The translations under genes were made by a program, and so were the position numbers. Below are positions 30,529 through 39,883 of a DNA stretch of 49,544 nucleotides, piece by piece. The stretch lies in the NCBI GenBank assembly GCA_913048065.1, contig CAJWVG010000004.1, forward strand, positions 1 to 49,544, written 5' to 3'. The DNA comes from an uncultured Gammaproteobacteria bacterium (lineage in GTDB: Bacteria > Pseudomonadota > Gammaproteobacteria > GCA-002705445 > GCA-002716945). The notes beneath the pieces were generated by a model. The model saw only the letters and a list, made by a program, of their open reading frames with translations. It ran no database searches and was not told the origin of the DNA. The first letter of the stretch is position 1; the number at the start of each line of letters is the position of its first letter.

Positions 30529-31218
30529 ATGAAGTGGAATAAACAATTTAAATATCCTTCTAGCACCAGAGCATTAATTAATGGAGCCAGATACTATGAA
30601 ATTAATAATAAAAAACTTCCATCTGTCACTGAAATTATTAAGTCCACAGAATCTGAAGATAAAAGGCAGTCATTAAAGCAATGGAGAGATAGAATTGGTG
30701 ATGCTGAAGCTGATAAGATAATGACGATATCCTCTGAGCGAGGCACAGCAATGCATAAATATATTGAAGAACATTTAGTTGGACAAAAACACTTAAATAT
30801 TGAGGCCTCAACAAATGAACCTTACTTAATGGCTGAAAAGATAATTCATGATGGTCTATATTCACTAGATGAGTTATGGGGTTGTGAGGTTACGTTATCT
30901 TATCCAGACTTATATGCTGGCACTGCAGACGCTTGCGGAGTTTATGATGGAATTCAAAGTATAATTGATTTCAAACAGAGCAATAAACCAAAAAAAAGAC
31001 AATGGATTGAAGATTACTTTATTCAACTAGCTGCATATGCAATGGCGCATAATATTGAGTATTCAACAAACATATCTCAAGGTATAATTTTAATGTGCAC
31101 ACCTCCTCCACAATTAATATTTCAAAAATTCGTTATTGATGGAGAGGAATTTAAAAATTATCAAGATAAATTTTTAGAGAAAGTTAATCAATTTAACTCT
31201 ATGGGTAGCATAAATTGA
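30529..31218 (+). CDS. PD-(D/E)XK superfamily nuclease resembling phage exonucleases / MGME1
   Basis: KLPSVTEIIKST...LKQWRDRIGDAEADKI; RGTAMHKYIE; YAGTADACGVYDGIQSIIDFKQSNKPK; QLAAYAMAHN, the motif order expected of Cas4/RecB-like nucleases. Confidence 0.75.
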   Translation: MKWNKQFKYPSSTRALINGARYYEINNKKLPSVTEIIKSTESEDKRQSLKQWRDRIGDAEADKIMTISSERGTAMHKYIEEHLVGQKHLNIEASTNEPYLMAEKIIHDGLYSLDELWGCEVTLSYPDLYAGTADACGVYDGIQSIIDFKQSNKPKKRQWIEDYFIQLAAYAMAHNIEYSTNISQGIILMCTPPPQLIFQKFVIDGEEFKNYQDKFLEKVNQFNSMGSIN

Positions 31219-31250
31219 TATTGAATGAATCCATTACCAGCACTTAACTT

Positions 31251-32069
31251 ATGAATTTCGACATTACAAGTCAAGATTATTATATAATGGGTATCCTAAA
31301 TATTACCCCTGATTCTTTTTATGACGGTGGCAGTTATACATCTATTGATCATATACTCTTACATGTAGATAAGATGATTAAGGAAGGAGTAGATATTGTT
31401 GATATTGGGGGTGAATCATCAAGACCAGGTTCACAAAGAATTTCTATTCAGGAAGAAATTGATAGATTACTTCCCGTTGTTGAAAAAATTAGAGAGCATC
31501 ATGATATACCAATTTCAATAGATTCTATGAAACCTGAAGTTATACAACAACTGCTACCATATAAAATCCAGATCATTAATGATATTTCTTCCCTAAGCGA
31601 TGATAGGTTTATCAAGATACTTAAAGATACAGGCACATACATATGTCTAATGCATATGTTGAAAACTCCGGAGACCATGCAGGATAATCCAAATTATGAT
31701 AATGTATTAAATGATGTAACTGAATTTCTACAAGAAAGATTTAGTTATTGTTTATCACAAGGAATAGATAAAAAAAATATAATTATTGATCCTGGTTTTG
31801 GGTTTGGAAAAACACTCGATCATAATTATACATTATTAAAAAATCTTCGAGTGTTAACTGAAATTACCGAGAATATTTTAGTTGGGATATCTAGAAAAAG
31901 TATGATAGGTAATTTATTAAATAAATCAGTTAATGACAGATTGGAAGGCTCACTTGCCGCAACTGTCTTATCTATTATAAATTGCGCTAAGATAATAAGG
32001 ACTCATGATGTAAGAGAAACCAAGATAGCTGCTTTAATAGCACAAGAATTTATTGGTATAAATAAATGA
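31251..32069 (+). CDS. folP: Dihydropteroate synthase
   Basis: GILNITPDSFYDGG; DIGGESSRPGS; NDISSL; IDPGFGFGKTLDHN. Confidence 0.97.
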   Translation: MNFDITSQDYYIMGILNITPDSFYDGGSYTSIDHILLHVDKMIKEGVDIVDIGGESSRPGSQRISIQEEIDRLLPVVEKIREHHDIPISIDSMKPEVIQQLLPYKIQIINDISSLSDDRFIKILKDTGTYICLMHMLKTPETMQDNPNYDNVLNDVTEFLQERFSYCLSQGIDKKNIIIDPGFGFGKTLDHNYTLLKNLRVLTEITENILVGISRKSMIGNLLNKSVNDRLEGSLAATVLSIINCAKIIRTHDVRETKIAALIAQEFIGINK

Positions 32070-33496
32070 AATTATTTGGAACAGACGGTATTAGAGGCAA
32101 ATTTAATGAAACGCCAATTACCCATGATGATTTAGTTAAGATTGGCTATGCTTTTGCAAAGGTAATATTTGGAGAAGATAAAGGCAAGATCTTTATTTCT
32201 AACGATGGAAGAGAGTCAGCTTCTATAATAGAATCAGCATTATCGATTGGCATAACTCTTCAAGGGTCAGAAGTATGTCAAATAGGGCTATATACAACAC
32301 CGGGTTTAAGTATTTATTTAAATACGATAACTAGAACATCAGAATTATATGCTGGAATCCAGATTACAGCATCTCATAACCCATATTACGATAATGGCGT
32401 AAAGTTTTTTGATAAAAATGGTTTTAAGATTAATAGTAAGATGGAAGGACTTATCGAGGACATTTATAACAAATTCAACATAGAAATAAATAATAATAAT
32501 AAAAATATTTCTCATGAAGATAATTTAGACTCATATAATCAGCATTATATTAGTTATATCAATGATTATTTCAATTCAAAAATGTCAGAGGTAAAGATTC
32601 CTGAAAGAAAATTTAATATTTTAATAGATTGTGCAAATGGAGCAGCATCTAAAATAATAAATAGATTATTTAAAGATAGCTTCATTAACCTAATCCCTAT
32701 AAATGATAAACCATCAGGTCAAAATATAAATCATGATTGCGGTGCAACAAATACCAATATGCTTGAAAAATTTATTATTGATTTTAATAATATAAATGCT
32801 AATAGTTTTGATTATGACAAAACACGTAAACCAAAAGAATTAAAAATTGATTTAGGAGCTGCACTAGATGGTGATGGAGACCGTATAATTTTTATATCTC
32901 CATTTGGGAAAAAAATCAATGGTGATGATGTATTATTTATTTTAGCCCTTTTTCATAAAAAATTTAATGAAAAAGTAGATTCAGTTGTTGGAACACAGAT
33001 GACTAATTATGGAATTCAGGATTTATATAAAAAACATAATATAAAATTTACCGAAACACACGTGGGTGATAAACATGTTTTAAAAGAAATGATTAAATCG
33101 AACTCTAGTTTTGGCGGTGAATCATCTGGACATATATTGATACAAGTACTTAATGGCTTATATATTGGAGATGGTATTATTACATTAATAAATTTATTAG
33201 AAGTCCTTTTTAAACAAGATAAAAATATTGATCAATTGAAAAAAGAGATAATCTCAATTCCTAGCAAACTACTAAATATAAAAGTTAATAATAAGAAAAA
33301 ATTCTTAGAAGATGAAATAAACATAAAATTATTTTCAGATTTGGAGAGAATGCTTGGTCCTGATGGAAGAATTCTACTACGACCATCTGGAACTGAAAAC
33401 TTAATTAGATTACTACTAGAACATAAAGATTCAGAAAAAATAGAAATACTTTCACAACACTTTTATGATAATATTAATAAACACACTTTAACATGA
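32066..33496 (+). CDS. glmM: Phosphoglucosamine mutase
   Basis: LFGTDGIRGKFNE; ITASHNPYYDNGVKFF catalytic Ser; AALDGDGDR metal loop; RPSGTENLIRLLLE. Confidence 0.96.
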   Translation: MKLFGTDGIRGKFNETPITHDDLVKIGYAFAKVIFGEDKGKIFISNDGRESASIIESALSIGITLQGSEVCQIGLYTTPGLSIYLNTITRTSELYAGIQITASHNPYYDNGVKFFDKNGFKINSKMEGLIEDIYNKFNIEINNNNKNISHEDNLDSYNQHYISYINDYFNSKMSEVKIPERKFNILIDCANGAASKIINRLFKDSFINLIPINDKPSGQNINHDCGATNTNMLEKFIIDFNNINANSFDYDKTRKPKELKIDLGAALDGDGDRIIFISPFGKKINGDDVLFILALFHKKFNEKVDSVVGTQMTNYGIQDLYKKHNIKFTETHVGDKHVLKEMIKSNSSFGGESSGHILIQVLNGLYIGDGIITLINLLEVLFKQDKNIDQLKKEIISIPSKLLNIKVNNKKKFLEDEINIKLFSDLERMLGPDGRILLRPSGTENLIRLLLEHKDSEKIEILSQHFYDNINKHTLT

Positions 33497-34275
33497 ATAA
33501 GAATCAATATCTTATAGCTGCAAATTGGAAACAGAATGGTGATTTAAAATCATCAATTAAATTAATTAATAATATTGTCAAATTATATAAAAAGGCGAAA
33601 CCTAAAACTGATGTCTTAATACTACCTCCATCGATATACCTAGGTGCAGTCTTAAATAGATTAATTCACCATAAAATACCTCGTAAAAAAATATCTTTAG
33701 GCATTCAAGATATTTCACCTTTTTCAAATGGAGCTTATACAGGTGAACTATCCATTGATATGGCGCGGGATTATAAATGTTCATATGCTTTAATAGGACA
33801 TTCTGAGAGACGGCATACTTTTTTAGAAAATGATAAAACTATTTTTAAAAAAACTAAATTGTCCCTTCAGTCTAACATGAGTACAATTCTATGTGTTGGT
33901 GAAACTATTCATGAGTATAATAAAAATCTAACAAAAAAAGTAATTTCTAGACAATTAAAATCAGCTTTACTTAAATCAATGAACCTGATTAAACCCAATC
34001 ATAGTAAATTAATTATTGCTTATGAGCCAGTATGGGCTATTGGGTCTGGTAAATCAGCTAGTTTAAAAGATATAGTTGATGTACATAATTATATACGAAC
34101 TACTCTCAATAAAATATTAGGATTAAAGAAAAATAATATTAAAATTCTCTATGGTGGAAGCGTCAATGATATAAATGCACCATCAATTTTGAGCCTTCCT
34201 AATGTAAATGGAGCGTTAATCGGCGGGGCATCATTAAATTCTAAAAAATTTATTGATATTTGCTCTTCAATTTGA
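33493..34275 (+). CDS. tpiA: Triosephosphate isomerase
   Basis: AANWKQNG; IGHSERR; AYEPVWAIGSGKSAS; LYGGSVND; GALIGGASL. Confidence 0.97.
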   Translation: MNKNQYLIAANWKQNGDLKSSIKLINNIVKLYKKAKPKTDVLILPPSIYLGAVLNRLIHHKIPRKKISLGIQDISPFSNGAYTGELSIDMARDYKCSYALIGHSERRHTFLENDKTIFKKTKLSLQSNMSTILCVGETIHEYNKNLTKKVISRQLKSALLKSMNLIKPNHSKLIIAYEPVWAIGSGKSASLKDIVDVHNYIRTTLNKILGLKKNNIKILYGGSVNDINAPSILSLPNVNGALIGGASLNSKKFIDICSSI

Positions 34276-34287
34276 GATAAATACACC

Positions 34288-34611
34288 ATGCAAACAATAA
34301 TTTTAACAATTCATATATTCTTAGCTATTGCTTTAGTTATTTTGATTTTGATTCAACATGGAAAGGGTGCTGATGCGGGAGCAGCATTCGGCAGCGGTGC
34401 ATCTTCAACTGTTTTTGGTGCACAAGGCAGCGCAACTTTCTTAACTAAAATAACCACTGTAATTGCACTTTCTTTTTTCTTAACGAGTCTATCGCTGGCT
34501 TATTTTGCATCTAATGTAACACCGACTAGTGATAGCTTAATAGAAAGAGAAATACAATCTGAACAAAAGATTATTCCTTCCAAAACAAATGATACGAAGG
34601 ATCTTCCATAA
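34288..34611 (+). CDS. secG: Preprotein translocase subunit SecG
   Basis: LVILILIQHGKGADAGAAFGSGASSTVFGAQGSATFL; between tpiA and tRNA-Leu. Confidence 0.96.
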   Translation: MQTIILTIHIFLAIALVILILIQHGKGADAGAAFGSGASSTVFGAQGSATFLTKITTVIALSFFLTSLSLAYFASNVTPTSDSLIEREIQSEQKIIPSKTNDTKDLP

Positions 34612-34615
34612 CAAA

Positions 34616-34697
34616 GCCGATGTGGTGGAACTGGTAGACACGCTGTCTTGAGGGGGCAGTGGCGAAAGTCGTGCCGGTTCGAGTCCGGCCATCGGCA
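34616..34697 (+). tRNA. tRNA-Leu(GAG)
   Basis: Acceptor GCCGATG/CATCGGC, discriminator A, anticodon loop TTGAGGG on stem CTGTC/GGCAG, GGTTCGAGTCC T-arm; no encoded CCA. Confidence 0.93.
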
Positions 34698-34698
34698 A

Positions 34699-35274
34699 TT
34701 AAGGTGCTATCCACTTACCAACAAATTTATTGATTCGAAGATATTCTGCTCGAATATGTCCACTTGAAGATAAAAATAGCCAATCAATAGAATTTATATT
34801 TATTGTGATTATCGAAAAATCTTTACTGAGCAAATCTGTTTTTTCAGTTTTGACTAATTCAGGATGATCTATATAGGCACCAGGTTTTATATTTTGATAA
34901 TAACATTGTTTTGATTGAGGATGCATCTTATTCCATCGTTCATCACAATACTCATCTTGATTATTAATAGATGCATGGCCAGTAAATCTTATTTGTATTT
35001 TATCATCCTTACTATAAAATAACGCAGATACATTCGTATTCGTTCTTATTTGTTTTACCTTGTTAGACAAATTATTAGTATGAAAAATGATAGTGTGTTT
35101 TTCTATATCATAATCTCTTAAAACAACTGTTCGATTATAAGATAATTTCTCATCAGAAGTAGCTAAAGAAAAAGTATGATAATCAGACTTACTTTCTTTG
35201 ATGCCAAGTTTAAGGCAATCCCATATTTTTTTATAAATTTCGTCAATATTGTCATGGTTTTTTGAAGTATTCAT
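34699..35274 (-). CDS. Pyridoxamine 5'-phosphate oxidase-family FMN-binding protein
   Basis: FSLATSDEKLSYNRTVVLRDYD; IIFHTNNLSNKVKQIRTNTNVSALFY; IQIRFTGHA; C-terminal RAEYLRINKFVGKWIAP. PNPOx-like; true PdxH function uncertain. Confidence 0.78.
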   Translation of the reverse strand: MNTSKNHDNIDEIYKKIWDCLKLGIKESKSDYHTFSLATSDEKLSYNRTVVLRDYDIEKHTIIFHTNNLSNKVKQIRTNTNVSALFYSKDDKIQIRFTGHASINNQDEYCDERWNKMHPQSKQCYYQNIKPGAYIDHPELVKTEKTDLLSKDFSIITININSIDWLFLSSSGHIRAEYLRINKFVGKWIAP

Positions 35275-35280
35275 TAGAAT

Positions 35281-35289
35281 ATTTTAACA
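35281..35289 (-). promoter_or_regulatory. Candidate extended -10 (TGTTAAAAT) for the PNPOx-like gene
   Basis: Minus strand TG-T-TAAAAT, 6 nt upstream of the ATG at 35274. Confidence 0.35.
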
Positions 35290-35361
35290 TTAATAAGACT
35301 ATAAGGATAAGGGATAAAAGCTGCCTTAACTGTATTTATAGTATGTAATATATTTATAGGA

Positions 35362-35367
35362 TATAAT
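35362..35367 (+). promoter_or_regulatory. Candidate nuo operon -10 (TATAAT)
   Basis: Exact TATAAT, 9 nt between it and the nuoA ATG at 35377; -35 weak. Confidence 0.4.
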
Positions 35368-35376
35368 GTTATTGTT

Positions 35377-35733
35377 ATGCTTTTAGAGTACTTGCCAATA
35401 TTTATCTTCTTAGTCTTCGCAATTATATTTGCTGGTATAATGTTAGCAATTGGATTTACATTTGGAGCTAATAACCCAGATTCTGAAAAAAATTCTCCAT
35501 ATGAATGTGGTTTTGAGGCATTCGAGGATTCAAGAATGAAATTTGATATTAGATATTATCTTGTAGCCATATTATTTATTATTTTTGATTTAGAAATTGC
35601 CTTCTTATTCCCTTGGGCAATAGTTGTTCATCAGATAGGGTTAGTAGGTCTTGTTGCGATGGCGATATTTTTGCTTATACTAGTTGTTGGTTTTATTTAT
35701 GAGTGGAAGAAAGGAGCTCTTGAATGGGATTAG
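35377..35733 (+). CDS. nuoA: NADH-quinone oxidoreductase subunit A
   Basis: [43 protein letters not shown]. Confidence 0.98.
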   Translation: MLLEYLPIFIFLVFAIIFAGIMLAIGFTFGANNPDSEKNSPYECGFEAFEDSRMKFDIRYYLVAILFIIFDLEIAFLFPWAIVVHQIGLVGLVAMAIFLLILVVGFIYEWKKGALEWD

Positions 35734-36221
35734 AAAATATACATAAAGATGGATTTGTTTTAGCTAAATCTAGTAATTTATTTGATTGGGCAAGAACTGG
35801 ATCAATGTGGCCTATGACTTTTGGGTTAGCATGTTGTTCTATTGAGATGATGCATGCAGGAGCATCAAGATATGACCTTGATAGATTTGGGATGTTGTTT
35901 CGACCAAGCCCTAGACAATCTGATGTTATGATTGTAGCAGGCACACTTGTAAATAAAATGGCTCCTGCTCTCAGAAAAGTATATGATCAAATGGCAGATC
36001 CAAAATGGGTAATCTCTATGGGTTCATGTGCTAATGGTGGAGGCTATTATCATTATTCTTATGCAGTCGTAAGAGGTTGCGATAGAATTGTCCCAGTCGA
36101 TATATATGTTCCTGGTTGCCCTCCTACAGCAGAAGCTTTGTTATATGGAATTTTGCAATTACAAAATAAGATAAGAAAAAAGAATACAATTATTGCTGAT
36201 AGTCCAAATAGGAGCTTTTAA
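35724..36221 (+). CDS. nuoB: NADH-quinone oxidoreductase subunit B
   Basis: [58 protein letters not shown]. Confidence 0.98.
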   Translation: MGLENIHKDGFVLAKSSNLFDWARTGSMWPMTFGLACCSIEMMHAGASRYDLDRFGMLFRPSPRQSDVMIVAGTLVNKMAPALRKVYDQMADPKWVISMGSCANGGGYYHYSYAVVRGCDRIVPVDIYVPGCPPTAEALLYGILQLQNKIRKKNTIIADSPNRSF

Positions 36222-36878
36222 ATGCAGGCTATAATTGCTAAACATCTCAAAGGTGATTATAAATTTGAAAATAATAGTGATATTATAACTATCATTGTAA
36301 AAAAAGATTCCCTTTTAGATATATTAAGTGAATTAAAAAATAATAAAGTACTTTTATTTAATCAACTCACAGATATTTGTGGAATTGATTATAGTCTTTT
36401 TGGTAAAGCTGAATGGAAAACCACTGAGGCAACATCTACAGGATACAGTCGTGGGATCAAACCATCTTCTCATGGAAGAATAAAGTTTGGCGATAATATT
36501 CAACAAGAAGATATTAAGAATAGGTTTTGCGTTGCTTATCACCTTTTGTCAATAACTAAAAACATAAGAATAAGAATTAAAGTTTATTTAGACAAAGAAC
36601 CATTAATCATGCCTTCAGTCACAAAGCTCTGGTCTTCGGCTGACTGGTATGAAAGAGAAGCTTTTGATTTATTTGGAATACTTTTTGAAGGACACCCTGA
36701 TTTAAGGAGACTCTTGACAGATTATGGATTCATTGGATATCCATTCAGAAAAGACTTTCCTTTAATAGGAAATATACAAATAAGATATGATCCTGAGTTA
36801 AAAAAAATTATTCAGGAACCTGTTGATATTCAGCCAAGAGTACTGGTGCCAAAGGTCATTAGGGGAAATAAAGAATGA
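36222..36878 (+). CDS. nuoC: NADH-quinone oxidoreductase subunit C
   Basis: [49 protein letters not shown]. Confidence 0.98.
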   Translation: MQAIIAKHLKGDYKFENNSDIITIIVKKDSLLDILSELKNNKVLLFNQLTDICGIDYSLFGKAEWKTTEATSTGYSRGIKPSSHGRIKFGDNIQQEDIKNRFCVAYHLLSITKNIRIRIKVYLDKEPLIMPSVTKLWSSADWYEREAFDLFGILFEGHPDLRRLLTDYGFIGYPFRKDFPLIGNIQIRYDPELKKIIQEPVDIQPRVLVPKVIRGNKE

Positions 36879-38128
36879 AGGAATTCAAAAACTTCACAAT
36901 GAATTTTGGACCGCAACACCCAGCCGCACATGGTGTATTGAGGTTAGTGCTTCAAATGGAAGGTGAGGTCATTAAGAATGCGGACCCTCATATTGGCTTA
37001 TTACATCGTGCCACAGAAAAACTTGCTGAGTCAAAACCTTATAATCAATCTATAGGTTATATGGATAGACTGGATTATGTTTCCATGATGTGTAATGAGC
37101 ATGCATATGTATTAGCGATAGAAAAGTTACTTGATATAGACATACCTGTAAGAGCTAAATACATACGCGTTATGTTTGATGAAATAACAAGAGTATTAAA
37201 TCATCTTTTATGGTTGGGCGCACATGCATTAGATATAGGGGCAATGTCAGTTTTTTTATATGCTTTTAGAGAAAGAGAAGACTTAATGGATTGCTATGAA
37301 GCAGTTTCAGGAACTAGAATGCATGCAACATATTATCGACCAGGGGGAGTAGCACGTGATCTACCTTCAAAAATGCCTACTTATGAAAAATCATCGCTTA
37401 AAGACAAAAAGGAACTCGAAGAACTAAATTATAATAGAAACGGCAGTCTTTTGGACTTTTTAAAAGATTTTACTCATAGATTTCCAAATTGTATTGATGA
37501 GTATGAAAATTTACTCACTGATAACAGAATTTGGAAACAAAGAACAGTTGGAATAGGAGTCGTTGAACAATCAAGAGCTATAGAATTAGGTTTTACAGGA
37601 CCAATGCTGCGTGGTTCCGGTGTACCATGGGATCTTAGAAAAAAACAGCCTTATGAAGTTTATGACAAAATGGATTTTGATGTACCAATTGGTAAAACTG
37701 GGGATTCATATGATCGATACTTAGTTAGGATTGAAGAATTGCGTCAGTCAAATAGAATTATCAAACAGTGTATTGAATGGTTAAATAAAAATCCAGGGCC
37801 TACAATGATTGATGATGCCAAGATTGCCCCACCTGACCGCGACAGCATGAAAGAAGAAATGGAATCTTTGATTCATCATTTTAAAATATTTACCGAGGGT
37901 TATTGTGTTCCAAAAGGAGAAGTTTACTCGGCGGTTGAAGCTCCAAAAGGTGAGTTTGGAATCTATATGATATCAGATGGAGCAAACAAACCTTATAGAC
38001 TTAAAATAAGAGCTCCTGGTTTTGCTCATTTAGCAGCATTAAATGAAATGTGTACAGGACATATGTTATCTGATGTTGTTACAGTCATTGGAACTCAAGA
38101 TATTGTTTTTGGAGAAATTGATCGATGA
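36875..38128 (+). CDS. nuoD: NADH-quinone oxidoreductase subunit D
   Basis: [40 protein letters not shown]-like [13 protein letters not shown]. Confidence 0.98.
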   Translation: MKEFKNFTMNFGPQHPAAHGVLRLVLQMEGEVIKNADPHIGLLHRATEKLAESKPYNQSIGYMDRLDYVSMMCNEHAYVLAIEKLLDIDIPVRAKYIRVMFDEITRVLNHLLWLGAHALDIGAMSVFLYAFREREDLMDCYEAVSGTRMHATYYRPGGVARDLPSKMPTYEKSSLKDKKELEELNYNRNGSLLDFLKDFTHRFPNCIDEYENLLTDNRIWKQRTVGIGVVEQSRAIELGFTGPMLRGSGVPWDLRKKQPYEVYDKMDFDVPIGKTGDSYDRYLVRIEELRQSNRIIKQCIEWLNKNPGPTMIDDAKIAPPDRDSMKEEMESLIHHFKIFTEGYCVPKGEVYSAVEAPKGEFGIYMISDGANKPYRLKIRAPGFAHLAALNEMCTGHMLSDVVTVIGTQDIVFGEIDR

Positions 38129-38616
38129 ACGAAGATTACATTATTAGTGATAATAGTAAACAACTAATAGATGATGTTGTGAAAAAATTTCCAAATAATC
38201 AATCTAGGTCAGCAATTATTGAGAGCCTGTTAATTCTACAGCATGAGAATAATGGGTTTATTACAAAAAAAATAATGAAAGCTTTAGCTATATATTTAAC
38301 TGTACATGAAATTGATATATATGAGGTCGCAACATTTTATACAATGATAAATGTTCATCCAGTTGGTAAAAATACTATAGCCGTATGTAACAATGTCTCA
38401 TGTATGCTGAGAGGGTCCGATGAAATACTTTCCCATATAGAGAAAAAACTCAATATAAAAGTGGGTCAATCAACAAAAGATAATTGTTTTTATCTGAAAG
38501 ATGAAATTGAGTGTCTAGCTGCATGTAATGGTGGACCAATGATGCAGGTAAATCATAAAAATTATGAAAATCTTACAATTGACAAAGTAGATAAAATATT
38601 GGAGAGCATAAAATGA
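38125..38616 (+). CDS. nuoE: NADH-quinone oxidoreductase subunit E
   Basis: [42 protein letters not shown] 2Fe-2S ligands. Confidence 0.97.
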   Translation: MNEDYIISDNSKQLIDDVVKKFPNNQSRSAIIESLLILQHENNGFITKKIMKALAIYLTVHEIDIYEVATFYTMINVHPVGKNTIAVCNNVSCMLRGSDEILSHIEKKLNIKVGQSTKDNCFYLKDEIECLAACNGGPMMQVNHKNYENLTIDKVDKILESIK

Positions 38617-39881
38617 ACCCGAAATTATGTACTGAAACCTATAACCATAGTCATCCAGCATCAATTGAAACTTATTTAAGTTTAGGTGGTTATGATGCAT
38701 GGAAAAATATTCTACAAAATAAGATGCCAAGGTCTAAAATAATTGAAAAAATAAAAGATTCTGGTCTACGAGGAAAGGGTGGGGCAGGCTTTTTAACAGG
38801 ACTTAAATGGTCCTTTATACCATTAATAGAAGGTCAAAAATATTTAGTCTGCAATTCCGATGAAAGTGAACCTGGAACTTGTAAGGATAGGGATATCTTA
38901 AGATATAATCCACATTCTATAATTGAAGGCATGTTGATAGCTTGTTATGCAATAGGAGCATCTGTAGGTTATAACTATCTTCGTGGTGAATTTATGGATC
39001 AACAGTGGAAAGTATTTAATGAGGCATTAAAAGAAGCATATAAATTCAAGCTTATTGGTAATAATATTATTTCTTCAAATATTAATATTGATATATATGC
39101 ATTAATAGGTGCCGGTGCTTATATTGTTGGGGAAGAAACTGCAATGTTAGAATCAATAGAGGGGAAAAGAGGAATGCCTAGAATCAAACCACCATTCCCA
39201 GCTATAAAAGGCCTATATGGCAAACCAACTATTATTAATAATACCGAAACATTGGCAAGTATACCAAAGATTATGCTTAATGAGGATGGATGGTATAAAA
39301 ACTTAGGTTTGAATAAATCAGAAGGAATGAAAATATTTTGTATGAGTGGACATATAAATAAACCTGGCAATTTTGAAATACCACTGGGTACACCATTTGC
39401 AGATTTGCTAAAAAGTGCTGGCGGGATAAGTAATAATAGAAAAATTAAAGCAGTTATCCCTGGAGGTTCTTCTGTTCCTGTTGTTAAGGGTGAGGATATG
39501 ATGAGAATAAATATGGATTATGAATCAATTGCTAGTGCTGGATCAATGTTAGGGTCTGGTGGTGTAATAGTTATGGATGACTCAACATGCATGGTATCTG
39601 TTTTACATCGCATTTCTAGATTCTATTATGCAGAGTCTTGTGGACAGTGCACTCCATGTAGAGAAGGCACAGGATGGTTATATAAGATATTATCTAATAT
39701 TTTATCTGGAAAGGCATCACTTAATGATCTCGAACAACTAAATAGAATTGCATTTCAAATTGAGGGTCATTGTATATGTGCTTTAGGTGATGCAGCTGCT
39801 ATGCCAGTGAGAAGCTTTTTAAAGAACTTTTGGTCGGAGTTTGAATATTATGTAGACAAGAAAGAGTCTATGGTTTCTTAG
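38613..39881 (+). CDS. nuoF: NADH-quinone oxidoreductase subunit F
   Basis: GLRGKGGAGFLTGLKWSF; NSDESEPGTCKDRDIL; ESCGQCTPCREGTGW. Confidence 0.98.
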   Translation: MNPKLCTETYNHSHPASIETYLSLGGYDAWKNILQNKMPRSKIIEKIKDSGLRGKGGAGFLTGLKWSFIPLIEGQKYLVCNSDESEPGTCKDRDILRYNPHSIIEGMLIACYAIGASVGYNYLRGEFMDQQWKVFNEALKEAYKFKLIGNNIISSNINIDIYALIGAGAYIVGEETAMLESIEGKRGMPRIKPPFPAIKGLYGKPTIINNTETLASIPKIMLNEDGWYKNLGLNKSEGMKIFCMSGHINKPGNFEIPLGTPFADLLKSAGGISNNRKIKAVIPGGSSVPVVKGEDMMRINMDYESIASAGSMLGSGGVIVMDDSTCMVSVLHRISRFYYAESCGQCTPCREGTGWLYKILSNILSGKASLNDLEQLNRIAFQIEGHCICALGDAAAMPVRSFLKNFWSEFEYYVDKKESMVS

Positions 39882-39883
39882 TT

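Noticed and set aside
34616-35376. tRNA-Leu as an integration site for a mobile element carrying the PNPOx-like gene
   Set aside because: No integrase and no repeated copy of the tRNA 3' end (GGTTCGAGTCCGGCCATCGGCA) on the far side; a single cargo gene only.
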